A DNA stretch of 64,000 nt from Comamonadaceae bacterium (GCA_027484575.1 JAIXSQ010000007.1:1-64000), one strand, 5' to 3'. Positions 14,451-23,282 are shown, counted from the stretch's first letter. Program-made: numbers and translations. The notes: a model not told the origin generated them from the sequence alone.

Positions 14451-16907
14451 CTACAGCGCAGCGGCCTGCGGCCCGAGCCGCCGCGCGGCGGGCAGCGTGA
14501 ACCGGAAGGTCGCGCCCTCCCCCGGCCGTGCATCGGCCCAGATCCGGCCCCCGTGCCGCTCGACGATGCGCCGCACCAGCGCCAGCCCGATCCCGGTGCC
14601 CGGGAACTCGGTGTCGGCATGCAGCCGGCCGAAGGGCTTGAACAGCCGGCCCTCGGCCCACTGCGGCTCGAAGCCCGCCCCGTTGTCGGCGACCGAGAAC
14701 ACCAGCTCGCCATCGACCTCGTCGCAGGCCACCGCCACCCGGGGCTCGGCACGGCCGGCGCTGTACTTGAACGCGTTGGACAGCAGGTTGTGCCAGACCT
14801 GGCGGAAGGTGGCGGGATCGGCCTGCACCTGCGGCAGGGCCCCCAGGCTCACCTGCGCCTGCGGCGGCACCTGCAGTTCCTGCAGCACCTCGGCGACCAG
14901 GCGCCCCACGTCCACCGGCGCCTCGGCCATGGCGGCGCGTCCGGTGCGGGCCAGGGCCAGCAGGCCCTCGATCAGCGCGTTCATGCGGGTGGTGTTCGCG
15001 ACGACGCGGGCACCCCAGGATTGCGCCCGCGCCAGGTCGCCGCGCTCCAGGGCCTCCAGCTGCGCCTGGGTGAAGCCCTCGATCGAGGCCAGCGGCGCCC
15101 GCAGGTCGTGCGCCACCGAGTACGAGAAGGCCTCGAGCGCGGCGTTGGCCGTGCGCAGCTCGGCGGTGCGCTCGACGATGCGCTGCTCGAGCGTGACGTT
15201 CAGCCGCTGCAGCGCGCGCTGCGCCTGGTGCAGCTCGGTCACGTCGGTCAGCGAGCCGTACCAGAGCACGCCATCGCCCTCGCGCTCGGGTTGGGCGGTG
15301 GCCAGCACGTCACGCTCGCGGCCGCTGGGCAGGCGCACCCGGTAGGCCATGGACACCGGGGTGAGCTCGCGCGCCGACCGCTCCAGGGCGGCGGCCACCC
15401 GGGCCTGGTCGTCCGGGTGGATGCGCTGCAGCGTGAGGTCGCCGTTGTCGGCGACCTCGGCCGGCTCCAGCTCCATCAGCTGGCGCACGGCCTCGCTGAC
15501 GTAGGGCACGGTCTGGCGGCCGGCGGCGTCGCGCCGGAACATGAACACCACGCTGGGCACGTTGCGGCCCAGCTTTTCCACCTGCTCGCGCCAGCCGCGT
15601 TCGCGCTCGGCCAGCCGGGCCTGCAGCTGGGGCAGGCGTTCCAGCAGGTGGTTCAGGCCGTCGGCCACGGCCACCAGCTCGGCGGCGCCGGTGCGCGGCG
15701 CGCGCTCCCCCAGCTCGCCCTGGGCCGCGCCCTCGGCCACCCGGGCCAGCGCCGCCAGCGGCACGGTCACCTGGCGCGTGACCCGCAGCACCATCCAGAT
15801 CACCAGCAGCAGGATGACCAGGCCCACCAGCGCCGTGCGCAGCAGCGCCTGGCGCGCCGGGGCGTACAGGGCGTCGGCCGGCATGCCCGCCGACGCGATC
15901 CAGCCCGTTCCCGGGACCGGCACCGACACCAGCATGCGGTCGACCCGGTCCAGCCCGGTGGCACGGAACAGGCGCCCCGTGCCGTTGGCCGCCAGGGCGG
16001 CGCGCTGCGCGGCCGCCAGCGGCTGGCCGACGTACCGGCCGGGATCGGGATCGCGGGCGACGACCACGCCCGCGTGGTCGATCACGGACACCGAACCCGC
16101 CTCGATCGGGGAGCCGGCCGCGATCTGCGACAGCAGGCCGGCCGGCAGCAGCAGCTCGACCGCCCCGGCGACCTCGCCGTCGGGGCCGCGCAGCGGATGC
16201 GCCACGCCGAAGATCCAGGCGTCGCCGTTGCTGGAGCGCTCGACAGGCCCGACGAGCACCCCGTCCAGGCCGGACAGGCTGCCCAGCCACGGCCGCGCGT
16301 CCGGCCGGCGCACCCCGCGGGTGCCGCCGCAGATCCGCCGGCCCCGCAGGTCGAAGGTCGTGACGTCCAGCACGCCGGCGCCCAGGCTGGCCAGCTCGGC
16401 GAGCAGGCGGTCGCAGCGGCCGGGGTCCAGGCTGGCCACGGACGGGCGCTGCGCCAGGCTCTGCACCATGGCCCCGTGCCCGGCCAGGAACACGCCCAGG
16501 TCGCGCGCGACGCTCTCGGCCGTGGCCCGCACCGCGCGTTCGGCCTGGTCGGCCTGGCCGCGTGCGCCCGTCCACAGGTGCCAGCCGAACAGGCCGGCCA
16601 TCGGCAGCGCCGTCACGAGCACCAGCCGCGCCAGGATCGCCACGAGCGAGGTTCGCGCCGACGCCAGCGGAACGGGCCATGGCGCACGGGCCGGCCGCAC
16701 CCAAGGCCGGCTGGCCGCGAGGTAGACCACCAGCGCCGACAGGGCCACGAAGGCCGCGGCCTTCCAGGACTGGAAGCGGGCGAGCGCGTCGGCCGCGAAC
16801 AGCCGCTCGCCGAGGGCGTCGGACAGCAGGACCCAGGCCAGGCCAAGGACCAGGTAGATGCCGGCGGCCGCGAGCGCCCGCGCACGCGGGCCGGCCGGGA
16901 ACCTCAT
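14451..16907 (-). CDS. Membrane sensor histidine kinase (dCache-HAMP-PAS-HisKA-HATPase)
   Basis: 818 residues. Two N-terminal membrane helices (about 14-34 and 48-65, ending YLAASRPW) form a module seen at the front of many PAS kinases. A third helix (about 88-112), a large extracytoplasmic Cache-like domain (115-350) and a fourth helix (352-373) follow. Then come HAMP, PAS (VPYVSEAVRQLMELEP), HisKA with His600 in SVAHDLRAPL, and an HATPase (VADNGAGFEP, GTGIGLALV). There is no receiver or HPt, and no adjacent regulator. It heads a likely two-gene unit with the AstE/AspA-like gene downstream. Confidence 0.9.
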   Translation of the reverse strand: MRFPAGPRARALAAAGIYLVLGLAWVLLSDALGERLFAADALARFQSWKAAAFVALSALVVYLAASRPWVRPARAPWPVPLASARTSLVAILARLVLVTALPMAGLFGWHLWTGARGQADQAERAVRATAESVARDLGVFLAGHGAMVQSLAQRPSVASLDPGRCDRLLAELASLGAGVLDVTTFDLRGRRICGGTRGVRRPDARPWLGSLSGLDGVLVGPVERSSNGDAWIFGVAHPLRGPDGEVAGAVELLLPAGLLSQIAAGSPIEAGSVSVIDHAGVVVARDPDPGRYVGQPLAAAQRAALAANGTGRLFRATGLDRVDRMLVSVPVPGTGWIASAGMPADALYAPARQALLRTALVGLVILLLVIWMVLRVTRQVTVPLAALARVAEGAAQGELGERAPRTGAAELVAVADGLNHLLERLPQLQARLAERERGWREQVEKLGRNVPSVVFMFRRDAAGRQTVPYVSEAVRQLMELEPAEVADNGDLTLQRIHPDDQARVAAALERSARELTPVSMAYRVRLPSGRERDVLATAQPEREGDGVLWYGSLTDVTELHQAQRALQRLNVTLEQRIVERTAELRTANAALEAFSYSVAHDLRAPLASIEGFTQAQLEALERGDLARAQSWGARVVANTTRMNALIEGLLALARTGRAAMAEAPVDVGRLVAEVLQELQVPPQAQVSLGALPQVQADPATFRQVWHNLLSNAFKYSAGRAEPRVAVACDEVDGELVFSVADNGAGFEPQWAEGRLFKPFGRLHADTEFPGTGIGLALVRRIVERHGGRIWADARPGEGATFRFTLPAARRLGPQAAAL

Positions 16908-16974
16908 CGGGCGGAAGGCGCCGGGCGGCGCGCGGGCAGCAGCATGCGGCGATTGTCGCCGCCGCGGGCGGCGC

Positions 16975-17292
16975 TCAATGCAGCGTGAACGAGCTGCCCA
17001 TCGCCCACGCGGGCGGGTCCAGCAGCGCCGGCAGCGGCTCGCACATGCGGCGGATCTCGGCGTCGCGCTCGACGATCTGGCGCAGGATGCGCATGCGCTC
17101 GCCCTGCTCCTCGCGCGGCAGCGGTTGCAGCCGTGCCATCTCGGTCAGGCGGGCGATGACGACGGCGCAGGCGCCTTCGAGGCGGCAGACGCTGTCCCAG
17201 TCGCCGGCGCGGGCCGCCGCGAGCATCTCGCGGCTGGCGCCGTCCAGCGCCTCGTAGTGGCGCAGCAGGGCACTGGGGGCGCGGCCGTCCAT
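16975..17292 (-). CDS. fliT: Flagellar protein FliT (FliD chaperone)
   Basis: 105 residues from ATG 17292, chosen because GGAG lies ten bases upstream; upstream ATGs at 17331 and 17319 overlap fliS. The product is a short helical protein (LLRHYEALDGASREMLAAARAGDW, then an Arg/Glu-rich helix with a DAEIRRM segment) matching the FliT pattern. FliT chaperones the filament cap FliD and, in enterics, also inhibits FlhDC. It sits directly after fliS, as is usual. The family is weakly conserved, so position contributes much. Confidence 0.85.
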   Translation of the reverse strand: MDGRAPSALLRHYEALDGASREMLAAARAGDWDSVCRLEGACAVVIARLTEMARLQPLPREEQGERMRILRQIVERDAEIRRMCEPLPALLDPPAWAMGSSFTLH

Positions 17293-17311
17293 GGTGGTGA
17301 TGCTCCGCACG

Positions 17312-17734
17312 TCAGGCATGCAGGTCCGCATGCGCGTCGGGGCGCTTGGGGGCGATCTGGGCCCAGGCCGAGCGCAGGTCGCCCAGCAGGCGGGCCACCT
17401 CGGCCAGCGCCACGTCGCTGTTGTGCAGGTTGGCCAGGAACAGCCGCGAGACCATGTGCTCGTAGAGCGAGCGCAGGTTCTCGGTCATGGCCGGGTCGCC
17501 CCGGTCCTCGAGTGCGGCCTTCAGGCCCTCGTCGATGATCCGCATCGCCCGGGTGATGGTGCTGGTCTTGGTGGCCGTGTCACCGGTGTCGATCGCATGC
17601 CGCGCCTGCAGCACGGCGGCCAGCGCGCCGTCGTACAGCAGCATGACGAGCTGGTGCGGGTCGGCCTGCGACACCGCGGTCACGGTGCCGACGTTGCGGT
17701 ACTGGTCGATGGGCGGGAGCTGGGAGGTGAACAT
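17312..17734 (-). CDS. fliS: Flagellar export chaperone FliS
   Basis: 140 residues. FliS binds the C-terminus of flagellin in the cytoplasm and keeps it unfolded for export. Family features are present: an N-terminal YRNVGTVTAVSQADPHQLVMLLYDGAL-type segment, the helical bundle with AMRIIDEGLKAALE, and LRSLYEHMVSRLFLAN. It is followed by fliT and preceded by its own sigma-28-like promoter 21 bases upstream of the ATG. Confidence 0.96.
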   Translation of the reverse strand: MFTSQLPPIDQYRNVGTVTAVSQADPHQLVMLLYDGALAAVLQARHAIDTGDTATKTSTITRAMRIIDEGLKAALEDRGDPAMTENLRSLYEHMVSRLFLANLHNSDVALAEVARLLGDLRSAWAQIAPKRPDAHADLHA

Positions 17735-17754
17735 GGCAGCGGTCCTTGCCCATC

Positions 17755-17781
17755 ATTTCGGCGCCGGGCGCCGGGACTTGA
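17755..17781 (-). promoter_or_regulatory. Sigma-28 (FliA)-type promoter of fliS-fliT
   Basis: Minus strand: TCAAGTCC, 11-base spacer, GCCGAAAT. Position and spacing match the fliF and motA elements. A second GAAGTCCCGGG lies just upstream, a near-direct repeat of the -35 region. Confidence 0.8.
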
Positions 17782-17824
17782 GCGCCGCGCCCCGGGACTT
17801 CAGGCGCGGGCTGTCGGGGACGGC

Positions 17825-19261
17825 TCAGCCCAATCCGAGCGCGGACTTCATCTTGGCCATCTGGGCGTTCAGGGTGCTCATCTGGGAATCCAGCGCCTGG
17901 TACTGGGTGCGCAGGCGCACCTCGGTGCGCTCCAGCCGCGCCTCCATGGCGTCCTGCTGCTTCTTGTTGGCATCCACGGTGCGCCGGATGCCGGCCATGC
18001 GCGAGCCCACCGTGCCGTCGTCGGCCGACATGGCCTTGGCGAAGTCGCGCAGCCGCAGCGACAGCCCGCGCGAGTTCGGGTCGCTGCCGTCCTGGGCCCG
18101 GGTGAACAGCGCCGCCAGCTGCCCGGGCGCCTCCAGCGCCTTGGCGAAACGCGCCTCGTCGATCTTGAGCGAGCCGTCCTGCTGCAGGGCGATGCCCGCC
18201 GCCGCCAAGCTGTTGGGCGCCTGCAGGCCGGCCACCGCGCCGCGCACCATCCCGCGCAGCCCGTTGAGCAGCGACACGGCGGTCGAGTCCGCCTGCAGCG
18301 CCCCCCGGCTGGCGCCGCCGGGATCGGCCTGGGTCTGGTTGCGCAGCGTGGTGTTCAGCGCGTTGTAGGCGTTGACGAAGTCGGTCACGTTCTTGCGGAT
18401 CCCGCTGTCCTGCACCGCCACGGTCAGCTGCACCGGCTCGGTGGTGGGCTGCCGCAGGGTCAGCGTCACGCCGTCCAGCACGTCCTTGGGGGTGTTCGTC
18501 GCGCTGGTCAGGGCCACGCCGTCGAGCGAGAACCGCGCGTCCTGGGCCGGCTGCGTCTGGGCCAGGCCACCGGCCACCGGGGTGGCCGGGTTCCAGGCCA
18601 GCGCCGACAGGCCGGCGGCGTCGGTGTTGTTGCCGTCCGCGTCGGCGGCCTCGATGCGCACCGAGCTGTCGGCACCGTCGGCGCCGCGCAGCACCAGGCG
18701 CGAGCCCTGGGCGTCGTTGACGATCGAGGCGGTCACCCCGGCCTTGGCGGCGTTGATCGCGTCGCGGACCCCGGCCAGCGTGTCGTTGGGCGCGGCGATC
18801 GTCACGGCCACGGGCGTGGCGCCGGCGCGCGGGGTGAAGCTGCCGTCGGCGGCCGTGGTGCCCAGCGTGACCGTCAGGGTGCCGGTGCCGACCGTCGCGG
18901 CCGACGTCGCGTAGCGTCCGCTCGCCAGGATCTGCGGCCTGGCCAGCTGGGCCACCTCGAGCGTGTGCGTGCCGGCGGCGGCGCCCGCGCCCGCCGTCGC
19001 GCTGGCCACGTCGGGGTCGCCGACCGTGGCCTGCACCGGCCGCCAGGCGTCGGCCGAGGACAGCCGGTCGGCCACGTCGCGCAGGTTCGACAGCTGGGAC
19101 TGCAGCGTGCCGAACGCCGACAGCTTGGTCTGGAAGCTCGCGGCCTGCTTCTGCAGCTGCGTCAGCGGCTGCTTCTCGATCGTCATCAGCCCGTTGACGA
19201 TGCTCGTCACGTCCAGCCCGCTGCCGATGCCGGTACTGCTCATCGCGGGAAGGGAGGACAT
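17825..19261 (-). CDS. fliD: Flagellar filament cap protein FliD
   Basis: 478 residues. FliD forms the pentameric cap that folds flagellin subunits into the growing filament. The N-terminal GIGSGLDVTSIVNGLMTIEKQPL motif and FQTKLSAFGTLQSQL are classic, the central region is Thr/Ala/Gly-rich, and the C-terminus is a coiled coil (RLERTEVRLRTQYQALDSQMS) typical of the leg domain. A second in-frame ATG six codons in is possible. It lies between fliC and fliS with the same orientation. Confidence 0.97.
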   Translation of the reverse strand: MSSLPAMSSTGIGSGLDVTSIVNGLMTIEKQPLTQLQKQAASFQTKLSAFGTLQSQLSNLRDVADRLSSADAWRPVQATVGDPDVASATAGAGAAAGTHTLEVAQLARPQILASGRYATSAATVGTGTLTVTLGTTAADGSFTPRAGATPVAVTIAAPNDTLAGVRDAINAAKAGVTASIVNDAQGSRLVLRGADGADSSVRIEAADADGNNTDAAGLSALAWNPATPVAGGLAQTQPAQDARFSLDGVALTSATNTPKDVLDGVTLTLRQPTTEPVQLTVAVQDSGIRKNVTDFVNAYNALNTTLRNQTQADPGGASRGALQADSTAVSLLNGLRGMVRGAVAGLQAPNSLAAAGIALQQDGSLKIDEARFAKALEAPGQLAALFTRAQDGSDPNSRGLSLRLRDFAKAMSADDGTVGSRMAGIRRTVDANKKQQDAMEARLERTEVRLRTQYQALDSQMSTLNAQMAKMKSALGLG

Positions 19262-19294
19262 GGCGTGCTCGTTCTCGGGTGGTCGATCCTGGGG

Positions 19295-19321
19295 TTATCG
19301 GCGCCGGGCGTCAGTTCCTGA
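19295..19321 (-). promoter_or_regulatory. Possible sigma-28-type promoter of fliD
   Basis: Minus strand: perfect -10 GCCGATAA, but a weak -35 (TCAGGAAC) at the correct 11-base spacing. It overlaps the 3' end of the upstream flagellin gene. With no clear terminator after that gene, fliD may also receive read-through. Confidence 0.55.
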
Positions 19322-20450
19322 GCAGCTGCATCACCTGCTGGGGCAGCTGGTTGGCCTGCGACAGCATCGCATTGCCGGCCTGCTGCAGGATCTGCGCGCG
19401 TGCCAGGTTGGCGGTCTCGGCGGCGAAGTCGGTGTCCATGATCCGCGAGCGGGCCGCGGTGACGTTCTCGGCCGCGATCTGGATGTTGGAGACCGCGCTC
19501 TCGAAGCGGCTCTGCACCGCGCCGAGTGTGGCGCGGGCGCCGTTGATCTGGGCCAGCGACGCGTCGGCCTGGCGGATCGCCAGCTGGGCGCCGCCGTAGG
19601 AGCTGATGTCCAGGGCGGCCATGTTGCCGCTGGTCGTGGCGGTGGTGGTGCCGGTGGCGAAGCCGATGTCGGCGGCCGCGCCGGTCCCGCCGATCACGAT
19701 GTCGGCCGAGGACGTCAGCGTGATCTGGCCGGTCGAGGCGTCCATGAAGGCGCCGACGCCCGTCTGCTGCGACTTGGCGTTGATCGCGTCCACCAGCTGG
19801 GCCGCCCGCTGCGAGGTCGAGCCGACCGCGGCCAGCGCGCCGATGTCGACCGTGTTGATCGTCATCGAGCCGGCGGCCAGGGCGCCGTTGTTGGTGATGG
19901 TGCCCACGGCGACCGAGGTCGTCGCGTTGTTGACCACGCCCATGCCCGCCAGCGTGGCGTTGGTGATGCCCGAGATCTGGATGCCCTGCCCCGCATCGGC
20001 ACCGACCTGGAACACGGCCGAGGTGAACGAGCCGTCGATCAGCTTGGTGCCGTTGAAGGTGGTCGTGTTCGCGACGCGGTCGATTTCCTGCTTGAGCTGC
20101 GCCACCTCGGCCTGCAGCGCGGCGCGGTCGGTGGAGTTGTTGGTGGCGTTGGACGACTGGACGGACAGTTCGCGCACCCGCTGGACCATCTCGCCGATCT
20201 TGCCGAGCGCGCCCTCGGCCGTCTGGGCCAGCGAGACGCCGTCGTTGGCGTTGCGCGCCGCGACGTTCAGCCCGCGGACCTGGGCGTTCATGCGCTCGGC
20301 GATGGCCAGGCCGGCCGCATCGTCCTTGGCGCTGTTGACGCGCATGCCGCTGGACAGGCGCTGGATGGTGGTGTTGAGCGCGGCCTGCGAGGTGTTCAGG
20401 TTGCGCTGGGTGTTCAGGGACGACAGGTTGGTGTTGATGACCGACGGCAT
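19311..20450 (-). CDS. fliC: Flagellin FliC, copy 1
   Basis: 379 residues, a short flagellin. The N-terminal D0/D1 coil (MPSVINTNLSSLNTQRNL, RINSAKDDAAGLAIAERM-type) and C-terminal D1/D0 segments (RSRIMDTDFAAETANLARAQIL, GNAMLSQANQLPQQVMQLL) are intact. The variable middle (about 180-290) is short and Ala/Thr/Gly-rich. It is closely related to the second flagellin just upstream, and both ends are nearly identical. Unlike copy 2, I find no sigma-28 element in the 263 bp before it; a perfect 14-bp inverted repeat sits 16-29 bases before the ATG instead. Confidence 0.97.
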   Translation of the reverse strand: MPSVINTNLSSLNTQRNLNTSQAALNTTIQRLSSGMRVNSAKDDAAGLAIAERMNAQVRGLNVAARNANDGVSLAQTAEGALGKIGEMVQRVRELSVQSSNATNNSTDRAALQAEVAQLKQEIDRVANTTTFNGTKLIDGSFTSAVFQVGADAGQGIQISGITNATLAGMGVVNNATTSVAVGTITNNGALAAGSMTINTVDIGALAAVGSTSQRAAQLVDAINAKSQQTGVGAFMDASTGQITLTSSADIVIGGTGAAADIGFATGTTTATTSGNMAALDISSYGGAQLAIRQADASLAQINGARATLGAVQSRFESAVSNIQIAAENVTAARSRIMDTDFAAETANLARAQILQQAGNAMLSQANQLPQQVMQLLRN

Positions 20451-20465
20451 GGCGGGACTCCAATC

Positions 20466-20479
20466 GAAAACGTGTTTTC
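20466..20479. promoter_or_regulatory. Perfect inverted repeat in the leader of flagellin copy 1
   Basis: GAAAAC-GT-GTTTTC, an AT-rich palindrome in very GC-rich surroundings, ends 15 bases before the fliC copy 1 ATG. Position fits an operator or a leader element affecting translation. Nothing else in the window matches it by eye. Confidence 0.45.
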
Positions 20480-20683
20480 AACCGGATCGCCGGGCCGGGG
20501 GCGCTTCGCAGCGCCTGTCCCGCCAGCTTCCGGAACGCCCTGCGCCATGGAAGGAGCCATGGCTGGCAGGATGTCCGTGACTGTGCATGCGCGCAGGACG
20601 TCGGCAAGCGCGGAGAAGCGGGCAGGACGCCGGCCATTTCCGGCCGCCGCCCCGCCCGCCCTGCGCGTGCGTCCGACTGTGCT

Positions 20684-20703
20684 GCCGGCCCTGCGGGGCC
20701 GGC
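20684..20703 (-). terminator. Possible hairpin terminator after flagellin copy 2
   Basis: GCCGGCCC and GGGCCGGC form an 8-bp stem around a 4-nt loop, 10 bases past the fliC copy 2 stop. There is no T-run after it on the minus strand, so it may attenuate or protect the transcript rather than end it. Confidence 0.45.
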
Positions 20704-20713
20704 GCGCGGTGGG

Positions 20714-21850
20714 TCAGCGCAGCAGGCTGAGCACCGACTGCGGCAGCTGGTTGGCCTGCGACAGCATCGCGTTGCCGGCCTGCTGCAGGATCTGCGCGCG
20801 GGTCAGGTTGGCCGTCTCGGCGGCGAAGTCCGTGTCCATGATCCGGGACTTGGCGGCCGTGATGCTCTCCGACTGGATCTGGATGTTGGAGACGGCGCTC
20901 TCGAAGCGGCTCTGGATGGCGCCCAGGTTGGCGCGGGCGGTGTTGATCTGCGACAGCGCGGCGTCGGTCTGGCGGATGGCCAGCTGCGCGCTGCCGTAGC
21001 CGGTCACGCTCAGGGCGGCCAGGTTGCCGCTGGAGGTGGCGGTCGTCGTGCCGGCGGCGAAGCCGATCGCCGTCGCCGCGCCGGTGCCGGCGACCACGAT
21101 GTCGGCCGAGGAGCTCAGCGTGATCTGGCCGGTGGTGTTGTCCAGCGCCGCGCCCACGCCCGTCTGCTGCGACTTGTTGTTGATCGCGTCGACCAGCTGC
21201 GCCGAGCGCTGCGAGACCGAGCCGACCGCCGACAGGGCGCCGATGTCCACGCCGTTGATGGTCATCGAGCCGGCCGCCAGCGCGCCGCTGCCGGTGATGG
21301 TGCTGGTGGCCACCGACACGGTGGCGTTGTTCACCACGCCCATGCCGGCCAGGGTCGCGTTGGTGATCGAGGAGACGGTGATCTTCTCGTCGGCATTGGC
21401 GCCGACCTGGAAGATCGCCGAGGTGAACGAACCGTCGATCAGCTTGGTGCCGTTGAAGGACGTGTTGTTCGCCACACGGTCGATTTCCGACATCAGCTGC
21501 GAGACTTCCGACTGCAGCGCGGCGCGGTCGGTGTTGTTGTTGGTGGCGTTGGACGACTGCACGGCCAGTTCACGCACGCGCTGGACCATGTCGCCGATCT
21601 TGCCCAGCGCGCCTTCGGCGGTCTGCGCCAGCGACACGCCGTCGTTGGCGTTGCGGGCGGCCACGGTCAGGCCGCGCACCTGGGCGTTCATGCGCTCGGC
21701 AATCGCCAGGCCGGCGGCATCGTCCTTGGCGCTGTTGATGCGCAGGCCGGAGGACAGGCGCTGGATCGAGGTGTTGAGGGCGGCCTGCGAGGTGCCCAGG
21801 GTGCGCTGGGTGTTGAGCGAGGCGACGTTGGTGTTGATGACGGAAGGCAT
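20714..21850 (-). CDS. fliC: Flagellin FliC, copy 2
   Basis: 378 residues from ATG 21850. The same architecture as copy 1 with conserved D0/D1 ends (MPSVINTNVASLNTQRTL, KSRIMDTDFAAETANLTRAQIL) and a short variable middle (about 180-290) where most differences lie. A sigma-28-like promoter lies about 88 bases upstream and a hairpin follows the stop. It is the likely main flagellin; copy 1 lies 263 bp downstream on the same strand. Confidence 0.97.
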   Translation of the reverse strand: MPSVINTNVASLNTQRTLGTSQAALNTSIQRLSSGLRINSAKDDAAGLAIAERMNAQVRGLTVAARNANDGVSLAQTAEGALGKIGDMVQRVRELAVQSSNATNNNTDRAALQSEVSQLMSEIDRVANNTSFNGTKLIDGSFTSAIFQVGANADEKITVSSITNATLAGMGVVNNATVSVATSTITGSGALAAGSMTINGVDIGALSAVGSVSQRSAQLVDAINNKSQQTGVGAALDNTTGQITLSSSADIVVAGTGAATAIGFAAGTTTATSSGNLAALSVTGYGSAQLAIRQTDAALSQINTARANLGAIQSRFESAVSNIQIQSESITAAKSRIMDTDFAAETANLTRAQILQQAGNAMLSQANQLPQSVLSLLR

Positions 21851-21937
21851 GTGCTGCTCCTGCAAATCGGGCCCACGTGGCCCTGGCATACCGCGACAGG
21901 TTCGCGGCCCGGCGGGGAGTTGCCCCGTTGCCCTCCG

Positions 21938-21965
21938 TCTTCGGCCCGCCCGGCGTGGCACTTGA
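21938..21965 (-). promoter_or_regulatory. Sigma-28-like promoter of flagellin copy 2
   Basis: Minus strand: TCAAGTGC, 12-base spacer, GCCGAAGA. The spacer is one base longer than at the other sites. It is the only good FliA-type candidate upstream of this gene. Confidence 0.65.
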
Positions 21966-22307
21966 GCAGCGCACGGCAGGTATTTTTTTGCGGCGCAGCC
22001 CTCAAGCCGCAGCGCGGATTGCCGACTTCCGCGCGCCGCATGCAGGCAGCTTGGCTGCACTGGCTGCAACAGGATGTACAGCGATTTCCGTGGTGGCCGC
22101 ACGCGGTTGTGGCGCGGGTGCCTCAGCAGTGGCGCACAGCCGTTTCTCCTCTGGAGCACCACCGCGCCCCGGCACCCTTGATCTGTCGCAAGTGAGCCGT
22201 AAGCAAATTGCTGATGGGGTACGGGCGATCTTCTCATTCATGTTTTGTTACGGCCTCGCACACTTCCTTCACCAACCCGAACAAGCCACCTCCCAGGAGC
22301 AGCCAAC
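21966..22307 (+). promoter_or_regulatory. Upstream control region of flhDC
   Basis: About 340 bases without a gene, with several AT-rich patches unusual here: a run of seven T near 21982 and an A/T-rich stretch at 22195-22260. One housekeeping-type candidate is TTGCTG at 22208 with TCTCAT 18 bases on. AGGAG at 22295-22299 is the flhD ribosome site. In other flagellar systems this is where global regulators act on the master operon; no specific operator could be identified. Confidence 0.4.
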
Positions 22308-22640
22308 ATGCCGACCGACCAGATCGCCAGCGAGATCCGTGACCTGAACCTCTCGTACCTGATGCTCGCCCAGTCCATGCTGCGCGCCGACAAGGCCCAG
22401 GCCCTGTTCCGCCTGGGCATCAGCGAGGACGTCGCCGACATCATCGTCGCCATGTCCCCCCAGCAGCTGCTGCGCGCCGCCTCGCGCAACCTGATGCTGT
22501 GCGCGATGCGCTTCGACGACGAGATGGTCTGGGGCCTGCTGACCGACAAGCACAGCCCCCGCGCCACCGAGGACTCCACCGCCAGCCGCCTGCACGCCAG
22601 CGTGCTGATGGCCGGCCGCACCACCACGCTGACGGTCTGA
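22308..22640 (+). CDS. flhD: Flagellar master regulator subunit FlhD
   Basis: 110 residues. FlhD with FlhC forms the FlhD4C2 activator of early flagellar operons. The sequence has the family pattern (IASEIRDLNLSYLMLAQ, LGISEDVADIIVAM, SPQQLLRAASRNLMLCAMRFDD), including Cys65, equivalent to the cysteine that links FlhD dimers in E. coli. The ATG at 22308 was chosen over the in-frame one at 22245 because AGGAG lies nine bases before it and homology begins there. flhC follows after 31 bases. Confidence 0.97.
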   Translation: MPTDQIASEIRDLNLSYLMLAQSMLRADKAQALFRLGISEDVADIIVAMSPQQLLRAASRNLMLCAMRFDDEMVWGLLTDKHSPRATEDSTASRLHASVLMAGRTTTLTV

Positions 22641-22671
22641 GCACCGGCCGCAGCTGCAGGGGACGACGACC

Positions 22672-23208
22672 ATGACCAAGAGCCTGATCGCCGAGAGCCA
22701 GGAACTGACCCGCGCGGTGCAGCTGATCAAGCTGGGCGCCCGCATGGCGGTGCTCGAGGCCGAGACCAGCCTGTCGCACGAGCGCCTGGTGCGCCTGCAC
22801 CGCGAGGTCACCGGCCAGTCGCCGTCCAAGGGCCAGCTGCCCTACTCGACCGACTGGTTCATGGCCTGGCAGCCGAACATCCACAGCTCGCTGTTCATGA
22901 ACATCCACGAGCGGCTGGACAAGTCGATCGCGCTGGCGCCGATCGACCTGCTGATGAAGGCCTGGGAGCTGTACCGCGAGGAGCTGCGCACGCTGGACGT
23001 CGAGCCCATGCTGTCGATCACCCGCGCCTGGCGCCTGGTCAAGTTCGTCGACAGCGACATGCTGTGCCTGACCGCCTGCACCCAGTGCGGCGGCCACTTC
23101 GTCACCCACACCCACGAGTGGGGACCGGGCTTCAAGCCCTATGTGTGCGGGCTGTGCGAGCCGCCGGCACGCGCGGGCAAGAGCAAGCGCGCCGGCGCCA
23201 TCCACTGA
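22672..23208 (+). CDS. flhC: Flagellar master regulator subunit FlhC
   Basis: 178 residues. FlhC is the DNA-contacting partner of FlhD. The C-terminal zinc site is visible as Cys136-x2-Cys139 and Cys159-x2-Cys162, and the body carries conserved segments (RAVQLIKLGARMAVLEAET, TDWFMAWQPNIHSS). A strong hairpin terminator follows within 30 bases, so flhDC looks like a two-gene operon. Confidence 0.97.
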   Translation: MTKSLIAESQELTRAVQLIKLGARMAVLEAETSLSHERLVRLHREVTGQSPSKGQLPYSTDWFMAWQPNIHSSLFMNIHERLDKSIALAPIDLLMKAWELYREELRTLDVEPMLSITRAWRLVKFVDSDMLCLTACTQCGGHFVTHTHEWGPGFKPYVCGLCEPPARAGKSKRAGAIH

Positions 23209-23234
23209 AGCCGCGCGTTCGAAGGTTGGAAAAG

Positions 23235-23262
23235 AGGCCGGGATCCCGGCCTTCTTCGTTTC
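23235..23262 (+). terminator. Rho-independent terminator after flhDC
   Basis: A perfect 9-bp palindrome (AGGCCGGGA/TCCCGGCCT) is followed by a T-rich stretch (tcttcgtttct). It separates flhDC from the motA promoter. Confidence 0.8.
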
Positions 23263-23282
23263 TGGAACACGTGAGTGGGCGC

